Shown: piece after piece, positions 27,358 through 36,124 of the stretch
Numbering within the stretch: position 1 is the stretch's first letter
How the letters are laid out: each line of letters starts with the position of its first letter
Source: an uncultured Nitrosospira sp.
GTDB taxonomy: Bacteria; Nitrospirota; Nitrospiria; Nitrospirales; Nitrospiraceae
Assembly (NCBI GenBank): GCA_900696515.1
Contig: CAADGK010000010.1
Span: 1 to 64,000, forward strand
Direction of reading: 5' to 3'
Length of the DNA stretch: 64,000 bases
Translations under genes and position numbers: made by a program
The notes under the pieces: model-generated
The model's database searches: none
What the model was told of the DNA's origin: nothing
Seen by the model: the letters and a program-made list of their open reading frames with translations, nothing else

Positions 27358-28767
27358 TCACGCGGGTAAAGATTGCACCGCAGCCTTAAATTGTCTCCCG
27401 CGATCTTGGTAGTCGGCAAACATGTCGAAACTCGCACAGGCCGGTGACATCAGCACGACCTCGCCCGGACTTGCCCCCTCCGCCGCCAACTCCACCGCCT
27501 CCCGCAAGCTCCCAACCAGTTCGACGTCCCGATAGTTCGGCACAGCATCAGCGATTAACGGAGCCGCTTCCCCGATTAAAATGAGCCTTTTCACTCGTTC
27601 TTGGATAGCCGTCGCCAACCGCGACAAATCACCGCCCTTGTCGCGCCCCCCGGCAATCAGCCAAATCGGCTGATCAATGCTGTATAGTGCCTTCACCGTT
27701 GCGTCGACATTGGTGCCTTTCGAGTCGTTGATAAAGCGCACTCCTCGTCGATCACGGACCATCTCCAATGCGTGTTCCAAACCTGGGAATTCCCTGAGGA
27801 CACGGCGGACCTCGTCCAGTGAACATCCGCTCAGCAGCGCATAGGTGGCCGCCGCCATAGCATTCTCAACATTATGATCACCAATGATTTTCAGTTCCTG
27901 ACGTGGACAAATCTCCTGCCTGTGGCCGTCCATGGATGTCATGATGCACCCATGTTCAAGATAGGTTCCCCCGGCCAGGTCTGGCGGCAATGGTGGTCGC
28001 CTCGTAAATCCAAAAGTTCGAGCCGTTACGCCATGTCGTAACGCACTGACACGGGGATCATCGAGATTGAACAGAGCAAGATCCGATGATGTTTGATTTT
28101 CAAAAATCCTTTTTTTTGCGGCAATATACTCTTCAATGGACTCATACCGATCCAGATGATCGACTGTCACATTGAGGATTCCGGCCATCCAAGGATGAAA
28201 CTGCTCCACCGTCTCCAGCTGAAAACTGGAGACTTCAACCACGGCGGCATCGTACGGACAAGCGCGTCCCTCCCGCATCGCCCGCAACGACTGGATAGCC
28301 GCTTCACTGAAGGCAGTCCCGAGATTCCCGCCGACAAATACCTGCCTCCCACAGGCCTGTAACATTTTCCCGATCAGCGTGACCGTCGTGCTTTTCCCAT
28401 TGGTGCCGGTTAGCGCCAGAATCGGAACCGGCATGAATCTGGACGCAAGGTCGAGCTCGCTGATCACCTTCACGCCTCGACGACGGACACACTCCAGTGC
28501 TTCCGTCCGATACGGCACTCCCGGACTAATAACCACCAGTTCCGCCGTCGTCAGAGCAGTTTCATAGTTGCTTCCCAATACGACTTCGACCGGCGATTTC
28601 TCTATGGTACTCAGAACGCCGCGCAGTTCTGCTCGATCTTTCCGATCAGCTACGGTCACGTGCGCACCGGCTGCCTGCAGAAGATGCGCGGCAGCCGCCC
28701 CGCTCCGTGCCAATCCGACGACGGTGACCCGTTTCCCTTCAAGCTGTTTCGTGTCCAGTTCCACCAT
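27358..28767 (-). CDS. murD: UDP-N-acetylmuramoylalanine-D-glutamate ligase
   Basis: A 469-residue Mur ligase that adds D-glutamate. An N-terminal Rossmann domain (KRVTVVGLARSGAAAAHLL) is followed by the ATP loop LTGTNGKSTTVTLIGKML, NVTVDHLDRY and FINDSKGTNVDAT, and the C-terminal substrate domain ends LMSPACASFDMFADYQDRG. Spacing to ftsW and mraY is short, consistent with one operon. Confidence 0.96.
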   Translation of the reverse strand: MVELDTKQLEGKRVTVVGLARSGAAAAHLLQAAGAHVTVADRKDRAELRGVLSTIEKSPVEVVLGSNYETALTTAELVVISPGVPYRTEALECVRRRGVKVISELDLASRFMPVPILALTGTNGKSTTVTLIGKMLQACGRQVFVGGNLGTAFSEAAIQSLRAMREGRACPYDAAVVEVSSFQLETVEQFHPWMAGILNVTVDHLDRYESIEEYIAAKKRIFENQTSSDLALFNLDDPRVSALRHGVTARTFGFTRRPPLPPDLAGGTYLEHGCIMTSMDGHRQEICPRQELKIIGDHNVENAMAAATYALLSGCSLDEVRRVLREFPGLEHALEMVRDRRGVRFINDSKGTNVDATVKALYSIDQPIWLIAGGRDKGGDLSRLATAIQERVKRLILIGEAAPLIADAVPNYRDVELVGSLREAVELAAEGASPGEVVLMSPACASFDMFADYQDRGRQFKAAVQSLPA

Positions 28768-28774
28768 TGTCGAA

Positions 28775-29851
28775 CTACCTTAACTTGAGCGTACTCAGAC
28801 TCAACAGTGCCAGCAAGATCGCGATAATCCACAGACGAACGACCACCTTTGGCTCTTCCCAGCCTTTCATCTCAAAGTGATGGTGGATCGGTGCCATGAG
28901 AAAAATCCGCTTGCCTCGAGACTTGAAGGAGAGGACTTGGAAAATGACGGATACCGCCTCGATGACAAAGACCCCACCGACCATCAGCAAGAGTAACTCG
29001 TGCTTACTGATGACTGCGACCGTGCCAAGCGCGGCCCCGAGCGGGAGAGACCCCACGTCTCCCATAAATACTGAAGCAGGGTAGGTATTGAACCAAAGAA
29101 AGCCGAGACTCGACCCTAAGATCGCCGCAGTGAACACCGCCAGCTCTCCGGCCCCTTCGATATGAGGGATGAGAAGATACTCGGACATCAATCGGTGACC
29201 GGTCACATAGGCGACAACGGTATATGCCAATGCCGTAATCATGATCGGCCCAATGGCTAACCCATCGAGACCGTCCGTAAGATTCACAGCATTGGAACTG
29301 CCGACAATGACGATGACGGCGAACACGACGTAAAACCAGCCCAGGTCCGGCGTAAAACTTTTAAAGAACGGCACGCTGAGCTTTGTGTTGTACTCCGGCA
29401 AGCAATAGAGAACCACCGCGACGATGAGCGCCACGGCGATTTGTGCGGTGAATTTTTGCGATGCGGAGAGCCCCTTCGACTGAGCTTTGATAAACTTGAG
29501 ATAGTCATCGACAAACCCAATGGCACAGAACCCGAGTGTGGCACCAAGCACCAACCAGATATGCGGACGTGAGATATCCGCCCACAGCAACGTTGACAGC
29601 GTCACTGCAAAGATAATCAGGATGCCGCCCATCGTTGGGGTTCCGCTTTTGGCAAGATGCCGCTTCGGTCCATCATCCCGTACCTGCTGACCCAACTTGA
29701 TTTCTTGGAGTTTTCTGATCACCCACGGAGCCAGCACAAAGGCGATCAGAAAAGCGGTGACTGCCGCATAGATGATACGGAAACTCTGGTAGCGAAAAAC
29801 GTTCAGGAATGAGAATTGCGTATGAAATGGATAGAGCCAGATATATAGCAT
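28775..29851 (-). CDS. mraY: phospho-MurNAc-pentapeptide transferase
   Basis: A 358-residue, ten-helix membrane enzyme that forms lipid I from UDP-MurNAc-pentapeptide and undecaprenyl phosphate. Diagnostic stretches are KSGTPTMGGILI, the catalytic FVDDYLKF, NLTDGLDGLAIGP and MAPIHHHFEMKGW. Length is typical. Confidence 0.97.
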   Translation of the reverse strand: MLYIWLYPFHTQFSFLNVFRYQSFRIIYAAVTAFLIAFVLAPWVIRKLQEIKLGQQVRDDGPKRHLAKSGTPTMGGILIIFAVTLSTLLWADISRPHIWLVLGATLGFCAIGFVDDYLKFIKAQSKGLSASQKFTAQIAVALIVAVVLYCLPEYNTKLSVPFFKSFTPDLGWFYVVFAVIVIVGSSNAVNLTDGLDGLAIGPIMITALAYTVVAYVTGHRLMSEYLLIPHIEGAGELAVFTAAILGSSLGFLWFNTYPASVFMGDVGSLPLGAALGTVAVISKHELLLLMVGGVFVIEAVSVIFQVLSFKSRGKRIFLMAPIHHHFEMKGWEEPKVVVRLWIIAILLALLSLSTLKLR

Positions 29852-29865
29852 GGCGTAGATGAGAC

Positions 29866-31314
29866 CTATGAGGCTTTTCTCGGTGCACCCTTGATCCTCT
29901 GGAGTGCATCGGCCACAAGTTCTAGCTTCATACCGCGTGATGCTTTGATCAACACCACATCACCGGGCCGGGCAATATCCTTGACCGCATCGCCTGCGGC
30001 ATGAGCATCCGTGACTTCAATAATATGCGTCGGGTCTTGCCCAGCCTCTCTTGCACCGTCGGCGAAGCTTCGCCCCAACGGTCCACAGGCAACCAGTCGG
30101 TCGATCCCTAGACGAGCAACGCATCGCCCGACTTCCTCGTGCATCCGTACCGAATGCGGACCAAGCTCCAGCATATCCCCTAACACCGCAATCCTCTTTC
30201 CCTTCGCTGCGACCTGGGCTAAGAGCTGAAGAGCCGCCGTCATCGATGCGGGGTTGGCGTTGTAGCAGTCAATGATCAGCTGGATGCCGCGATAGACAGA
30301 GACTTGAGACCTCATGGCAGCCGGCTGAAATTTTGAGAGGCCCTGCGCGATCGCCGATCCCGAGAATCCCAGGAGGGTACCCACCGCAGCCGCCGCCAAT
30401 GCATTGGTGACATTGTGTTCCCCTTGGACTCGAATATGGGCCGTGGTACGGCGTACCTTCCCCGGAAGCAGAAGGTGGAAGTTCGTTCCATTGCGTTCGT
30501 CCGAGGTGATGTTCGTTGCACGGACATCAGCTTTCGCCGACAGCCCGAAGGACACCACGCGACATCGCGCCCGCGCGGCAAGGTACCCATAGTAGGGATC
30601 ATCCGCGTTCAGGACTGCGACTCCGTTTCCTGGGAGAAAATCAAGCAATTCCGCTTTTGCTTGGGCAGAAACGTCCATGGATCCAAAAAACTCAAGATGG
30701 TCCGGTCCAATGTTCGTGATGATGCCAATCGTCGGGTTCGCTATTTCGCACAACCTGGTCGTCTGACCGATATTGTCCACCCCCATCTCAATGACGGCCC
30801 CCTGATGGTGTGGCTGGAGGCGGAATATCGTTTGGGGAACCCCCAACCGATTATTGAGGTTGCCCTCTGTCTTGAGGATCCTCCAGCGATGTGCCATGAC
30901 ATTCGCGACCATTTCCTTGGTCGTCGTCTTCCCATTACTGCCCGTCACGGCGACGACTGGAATTTTGAAGCGACGTCGAAAATACGCGGCCAGTTGTTGA
31001 TAGGCATACAGCGGATCAGCGACTCCAAGAATCACCGGGCTCATTCGTTCGGAGCGACGCTTCCCCATACATCGCGCAACGTCGTACGAATCAAGCACGA
31101 TCGCTCCAACTGCACCTCGAGCCAACGCCGTTTTGACAAAATCATGTCCGTCGAATCGTTCCCCTCGTATGGCGATAAAAAGATCTCCGGTACGAAGGGA
31201 CCGCGTGTCGAGGTTGATGCGACGGACACGCGGTTTGATCCGGGCCGTCTCATCTCCGCTTAAAACTCGACCGCCGACCACCTCCTGCACCTCTTCGACG
31301 GAAAAGAGCGTCAT
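29866..31314 (-). CDS. murF: UDP-MurNAc-tripeptide-D-Ala-D-Ala ligase
   Basis: A 482-residue Mur ligase that adds the D-Ala-D-Ala dipeptide. The ATP loop is VTGSNGKTTTKEMVA, with MGVDNIGQ, NIGPDHLEFFGS and DCYNANPASMTAALQ. ATG 31314 matches the usual N-terminus; a TTG seven codons upstream is also open. Ddl, which makes the dipeptide, is in the same cluster. Confidence 0.95.
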   Translation of the reverse strand: MTLFSVEEVQEVVGGRVLSGDETARIKPRVRRINLDTRSLRTGDLFIAIRGERFDGHDFVKTALARGAVGAIVLDSYDVARCMGKRRSERMSPVILGVADPLYAYQQLAAYFRRRFKIPVVAVTGSNGKTTTKEMVANVMAHRWRILKTEGNLNNRLGVPQTIFRLQPHHQGAVIEMGVDNIGQTTRLCEIANPTIGIITNIGPDHLEFFGSMDVSAQAKAELLDFLPGNGVAVLNADDPYYGYLAARARCRVVSFGLSAKADVRATNITSDERNGTNFHLLLPGKVRRTTAHIRVQGEHNVTNALAAAAVGTLLGFSGSAIAQGLSKFQPAAMRSQVSVYRGIQLIIDCYNANPASMTAALQLLAQVAAKGKRIAVLGDMLELGPHSVRMHEEVGRCVARLGIDRLVACGPLGRSFADGAREAGQDPTHIIEVTDAHAAGDAVKDIARPGDVVLIKASRGMKLELVADALQRIKGAPRKAS

Positions 31315-31355
31315 GGTTGTACGTCCCTGCACCAACCAGTTTCTATCCGGGCGCC

Positions 31356-32858
31356 TTAGGCGTGAAATCCGAGTTGTTCGATCGCCTTGCGGGCCACTTC
31401 ACGATCGTCGAAATGATGTTTCGTGGTTCCAATGATCTGATAATCCTCGTGTCCTTTCCCCGCAATCAGCACGATATCCTCTTCTTTCGCTTCTCGTACG
31501 GCCGTCTCAATCGCCTCCCGTCGGTCAGCAATCTTGCGATAGTAAACGTGGGGCTGCTGCCGCAATGCCTTGATCACTCCCTGCTCCACTTCCTCTAAGA
31601 TCACATGCGGATCTTCCGTCCTTGGATTATCCGACGTGAGTATGACGACATCACTGGCTCGTACCGCTGCTTCGCCCATCTTTGGCCGCTTCCCTCGATC
31701 ACGATCTCCGCCACACCCAAATACGGTGATGATCCGTCCTGTCTTCACGGCTTCGGCCGCCAGTAGCAGCCGATTCAAGGCATCCTCAGTATGGGCATAG
31801 TCGACGACAACCGTGAAGGGCTGACCCGCCATCACTCGTTCAAACCTCCCCGGCACATTCGTGACCTGATTCACGGCCCGGTGGATCTGATCGAATGTTG
31901 CGCCTTCGTGAAGGGCAACACCAATGGCCGCCAACAGATTGTAGACATTATGTTCGCCCACAAGGTGACTCTCGATTCGCAGATTCCCCATGGGGGTCAC
32001 AGCGGTAAACACCGTCCCCCGAAGAGACAATCGGACATTCTCTGCGCATAGGTCGGCTTTGGCCTTGAGCCCATAGGTCCATACCGGCACAGGACATTGC
32101 CCCGCGATACGTGAGCCATAGGAATCATCGACGTTGATGATCGCCCGCTTATTCGCCTTAGATCCATCGATCAATCCGGTAAAGAGTCGCAACTTTGCCT
32201 GAAAGTACGCCTCCATCGTCCCGTGAAAGTCGAGATGGTCCTGCGTCAGATTTGAGAACACAGCCACATCATACTCACACCCACTCGTACGATTCTGAGC
32301 CAGGGCATGCGAGGAAACTTCCATGACGGCCGACGTACATCCGTATGTCACCATCCTTGCAAGCAACTGCTGGAGCTCAAGCGAGCCAGGAGTCGTATGG
32401 GCTGCGGGAATTATGCTCTCTCCAATTTGATAGGCAACCGTGCCGATCACCCCCACTCGTAACCCAACAGCTTCTAAGAGCGCCTTGCATAGATAGGTTG
32501 TCGTGGTCTTCCCGTTCGTTCCTGTCACACCAACCATCCGCAACCGCGAAGATGGATCTCCATAAAAGCGGCTCGCGAGAAGACCCAATGCCTTCCGAGA
32601 GTCCTCAACCTGGACAAAGGGGATCGCCCCCGTCTTCATTGATTGCTGTGCAACTACACACCCGGCACCACCACTCACCGCCATTGGAATAAATTGATGC
32701 CCATCCACCCGCTCGCCTTTTACCGCCACAAACAGACTCCCGGGGAAAACCGCACGCGAGTCATCAGTGATGCCCTTGACAGGTGCATGGAAATCACCGC
32801 GACGCTCAACAATCGGCACACGCCCCTCAAGTGTTTGGAGCATGGTGACAAAGGTCAT
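31356..32858 (-). CDS. murE: UDP-MurNAc-tripeptide synthetase, meso-DAP adding
   Basis: A 500-residue Mur ligase. The ATP loop VTGTNGKTTTTYLCKALL, NLTQDHLDFHGTME and the carbamylated-Lys region are present. The substrate motif DNPR (in TSDNPRTEDPH, residues about 415-425) is the signature of enzymes adding meso-diaminopimelate rather than lysine, so the cell should have Gram-negative-type A1-gamma peptidoglycan. Linked to murF by 41 bases. Confidence 0.96.
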   Translation of the reverse strand: MTFVTMLQTLEGRVPIVERRGDFHAPVKGITDDSRAVFPGSLFVAVKGERVDGHQFIPMAVSGGAGCVVAQQSMKTGAIPFVQVEDSRKALGLLASRFYGDPSSRLRMVGVTGTNGKTTTTYLCKALLEAVGLRVGVIGTVAYQIGESIIPAAHTTPGSLELQQLLARMVTYGCTSAVMEVSSHALAQNRTSGCEYDVAVFSNLTQDHLDFHGTMEAYFQAKLRLFTGLIDGSKANKRAIINVDDSYGSRIAGQCPVPVWTYGLKAKADLCAENVRLSLRGTVFTAVTPMGNLRIESHLVGEHNVYNLLAAIGVALHEGATFDQIHRAVNQVTNVPGRFERVMAGQPFTVVVDYAHTEDALNRLLLAAEAVKTGRIITVFGCGGDRDRGKRPKMGEAAVRASDVVILTSDNPRTEDPHVILEEVEQGVIKALRQQPHVYYRKIADRREAIETAVREAKEEDIVLIAGKGHEDYQIIGTTKHHFDDREVARKAIEQLGFHA

Positions 32859-32885
32859 CGACGTTTCCTAGTATAATCAGGATTA

Positions 32886-34595
32886 CTACAGCGCCATCGC
32901 CAGCGTAACAGGTTCGTGCGAACCCACGCCCAAGTAGCTCAATACCTGTTCACCGACTCGGCTAAATACGGGAGCCGCCACCGTCCCCCCCCAGGTGTCA
33001 CCCTGCGGTTCATCGATTACCACGATCATGGCCAACCGTGGGTTCTCCGCAGGGACATACCCCGCGAATGATGTGACAAATCGAGACGCCGAGTAGCTAC
33101 CTGTTCGAGGATCAACCTTTTGGGCCGTGCCCGTTTTCCCCGCCACACGAAACCCTGGAATCGCTGCTTTTACCCCAGTCCCATCTGTGACCACACCCTC
33201 CAACATCTTCGTTACCGTATGGGCAGTGTCTGGAGATACAACCCGTCGTTTCACCTGGGGAGATACGCGCTTCAAAAGCTGCCCTTCGGAGCTTCGAATC
33301 TCTGAAACCACGTACGGTCTCATCAATACCCCTTCGTTTGCCAAGGCAGCTATCGCGGAAACCATCTGAAGCGGTGTGACGCCTATTTCCTGTCCTATTG
33401 AAATAGAGGCAACGGAACGTCGCCCCCAGTCCTTCACACTCTTGAGCAACCCCGTCCCTTCCCCGGGAAGATCAATTTCAGTTTTCTGTCCGAATCCGAA
33501 CGCCCGAAGATATCGATGGAGCCGATGCTCTCCCAATACCATGCCGGTCTTTGCCGCGCCGATGTTACTCGACTTCTGAATGACCTGCGCAAAGGAAACC
33601 CAGCCCAGCTTCTCATGATCATGAATGACCGTGTTGGCAATGGCCATACGGCCATGCTCTCCAAACACCATGGTATTCGGCCTGACCACCCGTTCTTCAA
33701 TGGCTGCAGCCGCCATCACGGCCTTCAGCGTTGACCCCGGCTCATACGCATCAGTAAGAGCCTTGTTCCGCCATCGATCAGGGCTCAGATTTGAAACGAC
33801 ATTTGGATCGAAGCGTGGACTGACAGCCATGGCCAACACCGCTCCTGTCTGCGGGTCCAAAACGATCATCGTGCCAGACTTTGCCTGAGCGCGACTCACG
33901 GCATCTTCAAGCTCTCTCTCCGTGATGTACTGAATAACTTCGTCGATCGTGAGGGAGAGGTTGTGCCCAGGTGTAGGGTTTCTTTCCGTCAGATCAGCAG
34001 GAAACACCGAACGCCCCAGCGCATCACGCTGGAGGACCATCATCCGCTTTTCGCCCCGCAAGTACGACTCATACCGATGCTCAATCCCTTCCAACCCTTC
34101 ACCGTCCATTCCAGCAAAGCCCAGGACATGCGACAGAAAGGGGCCTTTGGGGTAAAACCGGCGCCCTTCCATCACAACGCCCACGCCATCGAGGGATAAC
34201 CGCTCCAGACGACGCCCCTGTTCAGGATCTAACTTTCGAGCCAGCCACACAAAACTCCGTTCCTGGCGAAGCTTGCGTTCCAACTCCTCGCTCCGAACAT
34301 GCAAGACAGGAGCAAGCATCCGAGCAGTTTTCGTCGGGCTGCCTAATGTAGTTGGAACGCCAAAAGCGGACGGAACTTCCACGTTCATGGCCAAGACCTT
34401 ACCGTGCCTATCGACAATCGTCCCCCTCCCGCCCTCCAGCGAGACCGTCTTCCGATGTTGCCGATCCGCCTTGACTGATAGTTCAGCGGCTTGCCAGATC
34501 TGCAGCGCCACGAGCCGGAAGAGCACGACTCCAAATCCGCACAGCAGCAGCAGCAATAAGACAGACTGGCGACCGCTTGGCGCGATACCGGCCAC
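32886..34595 (-). CDS. ftsI: septal peptidoglycan transpeptidase FtsI (PBP3)
   Basis: A 569-residue class B penicillin-binding protein: one N-terminal transmembrane helix (residues about 10-30), a pedestal domain, and the transpeptidase domain with SxxK as STLK (EPGSTLKAVMAAA), SxN as SSN (QKSSNIGAAK) and KTG in AGKTGTAQK. No PASTA repeats follow. It overlaps ftsL by one base and acts with FtsW at the septum. Confidence 0.96.
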   Translation of the reverse strand: MAGIAPSGRQSVLLLLLLCGFGVVLFRLVALQIWQAAELSVKADRQHRKTVSLEGGRGTIVDRHGKVLAMNVEVPSAFGVPTTLGSPTKTARMLAPVLHVRSEELERKLRQERSFVWLARKLDPEQGRRLERLSLDGVGVVMEGRRFYPKGPFLSHVLGFAGMDGEGLEGIEHRYESYLRGEKRMMVLQRDALGRSVFPADLTERNPTPGHNLSLTIDEVIQYITERELEDAVSRAQAKSGTMIVLDPQTGAVLAMAVSPRFDPNVVSNLSPDRWRNKALTDAYEPGSTLKAVMAAAAIEERVVRPNTMVFGEHGRMAIANTVIHDHEKLGWVSFAQVIQKSSNIGAAKTGMVLGEHRLHRYLRAFGFGQKTEIDLPGEGTGLLKSVKDWGRRSVASISIGQEIGVTPLQMVSAIAALANEGVLMRPYVVSEIRSSEGQLLKRVSPQVKRRVVSPDTAHTVTKMLEGVVTDGTGVKAAIPGFRVAGKTGTAQKVDPRTGSYSASRFVTSFAGYVPAENPRLAMIVVIDEPQGDTWGGTVAAPVFSRVGEQVLSYLGVGSHEPVTLAMAL

Positions 34596-34936
34596 TAGTA
34601 CCTCCTGGCCAGAAGATCATTTTTCGCGACGCGGACTTCTACCGGCGCAGCCGTGGCAACCGACACAGGTGCCGTGCTGCCGGGCCTGAACTGAACCAAT
34701 ATGATCTGGCCTTGTTGCGGCGGATTCATGCCCAACTCCTTGGTCGCCACCCGTGCGATCCGACCGGACGCGCTCAAGGTCGAAAACTGCACTCTCAATT
34801 CATCACGTTGCCGTTCCAGCACAGTTTTATCGTGCTTCAGCCTCTCGATCTGATAGCCGACTCGGACCATATCGACTCGCTCCCACACGAACACGAACAC
34901 CAGGCACAGCCCAAGAAGAACAGCCAAGATCTTCAT
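34595..34936 (-). CDS. ftsL: cell division protein FtsL
   Basis: A 113-residue bitopic protein with an N-terminal membrane helix (ILAVLLGLCLVFVFVWERV) and a leucine-zipper-like coiled coil (YQIERLKHDKTVLERQRDELRV, described in part), then the NPPQQGQIILV motif typical of FtsL C-termini. Identification rests on this architecture and on the position between rsmH and ftsI, since FtsL is poorly conserved. Confidence 0.87.
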   Translation of the reverse strand: MKILAVLLGLCLVFVFVWERVDMVRVGYQIERLKHDKTVLERQRDELRVQFSTLSASGRIARVATKELGMNPPQQGQIILVQFRPGSTAPVSVATAAPVEVRVAKNDLLARRY

Positions 34937-34944
34937 GACAGCTC

Positions 34945-35862
34945 CTACTTCGGTTGACGTTCCGCAACTCGCAATTTGGCGCTTCGTGACCGTAGATTCC
35001 TCTCACACTCCTCTCTGGATGGAACGACAGGCTTTTTCGTGCACAAGGAAAGTCGTGCATGAGCCCCTTGCGCAAGAGATCGGAACGTGTGCTTGACCAT
35101 GCGGTCTTCAAGAGAGTGAAACGAAATCGCGCAGATTCTCCCCCGCTCCGAAAGAACTTCGCTCGCATCTCGAAGTGAGGGTTCAATACTTTCAAGCTCT
35201 TGATTCACGGCAATGCGAATCGCCTGAAACGTCCGTGTCGCACAATGAATCCGCCCATGTCGATACGGCGCCGGCACGGAACGAGCAATGATTGCAGCCA
35301 ACCCCCCAGTTGTCTCTATCCGGCAACCCTGCCGTTCCCGCACAATAGCCCGCGCAATCCGCCGTGCATACCGCTCCTCTCCAAACTGATAAATGATGTC
35401 CGCAAGTCCAGACTCTGGACTTGTATTCACCAAATCAGCGGCTGTGGGACCGATCGACTGATCCATGCGCATATCAAGGGGACCATCCTGCTGAAAACTG
35501 AACCCTCTTGCAGCATTATCGAACTGCGGAGAGGAAACTCCAAAATCGAAAAGCACTCCTTCCACAGTCGCAATACCCGCTTCTGCAAGATGTTTCTTTA
35601 AATCTCGATGATTCCCTTGACGCAGCACAACACGATCTCCAAATCGGCTCAACCGCTGTCGACAGAACTCAATTGCTTCGGGATCGCGATCTATCCCTAT
35701 GACTTTCGTTCCAGGTTGGGCAGATTCCAGAACCAATTCCGCATGCCCACCATATCCCACCGTGCAATCCAAAATGGTAATTGGCCGATTAGAAGTAAGC
35801 CATTCACATACTTCTTTCCCAAACACCGGTATGTGCCGAAACTCACAATCAATCTTTCTCAC
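34945..35862 (-). CDS. rsmH: 16S rRNA m4C1402 methyltransferase RsmH
   Basis: A 305-residue SAM methyltransferase (MraW). FRHIPVFGKEV, the SAM loop ILDCTVGYGGHAELVL, LFDFGVSSPQFDNAARGFSF, FQAIRIAVNQELE and CAISFHSLEDRMVK are all family motifs. The only in-frame start is GTG 35862, because a TAG stop lies two codons upstream; there is no clear Shine-Dalgarno. It is the first gene of the dcw cluster. The usual leader gene mraZ is absent here, although MraZ-type boxes lie over the start. Confidence 0.95.
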   Translation of the reverse strand: MRKIDCEFRHIPVFGKEVCEWLTSNRPITILDCTVGYGGHAELVLESAQPGTKVIGIDRDPEAIEFCRQRLSRFGDRVVLRQGNHRDLKKHLAEAGIATVEGVLFDFGVSSPQFDNAARGFSFQQDGPLDMRMDQSIGPTAADLVNTSPESGLADIIYQFGEERYARRIARAIVRERQGCRIETTGGLAAIIARSVPAPYRHGRIHCATRTFQAIRIAVNQELESIEPSLRDASEVLSERGRICAISFHSLEDRMVKHTFRSLAQGAHARLSLCTKKPVVPSREECERNLRSRSAKLRVAERQPK

Positions 35863-35886
35863 CCACTAACCACCACTTTTACCCAC
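35862..35886 (-). promoter_or_regulatory. three MraZ-type operator boxes before rsmH
   Basis: Reading the minus strand, GTGGG (35886-35882), GTGGT (35876-35872) and GTGGG (35866-35862) recur at exact 10-base spacing, the TGGG-N5 direct-repeat pattern bound by the dcw regulator MraZ. They occupy about +4 to +28 from the predicted transcription start, where a bound repressor would block transcription; the last box touches the rsmH start codon. Confidence 0.6.
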
Positions 35887-35896
35887 TACTTGGGGG

Positions 35897-35924
35897 AGTA
35901 TACTCTCGCATTTCTAGTTGTCAA
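35897..35924 (-). promoter_or_regulatory. strong sigma70-like promoter of the dcw cluster
   Basis: On the minus strand a perfect TTGACA (35919-35924) is followed after 16 bases by TATACT (35897-35902), one base from consensus. Transcription should start near 35889, leaving a short leader before the rsmH GTG. It probably drives the whole division and wall cluster, which has no other gap large enough for an obvious promoter. Confidence 0.7.
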
Positions 35925-36124
35925 CTGCATTTCAGCAACTTACGGCTTGTTGTACCTGTTTATAACGTGCCCGGTTGCGCTCGCCATGAGGACTACTCCT
36001 TCTCCCCGTATGGATCTATATGGCGGCCATGTCATTTGCCGTTTTCCAACCAGCCACCTGCTCACATTCATCCAACTCTTTGAGTTTCATTGACTTCCGA
36101 AACCTTGGATAAGAGAATGCCATT

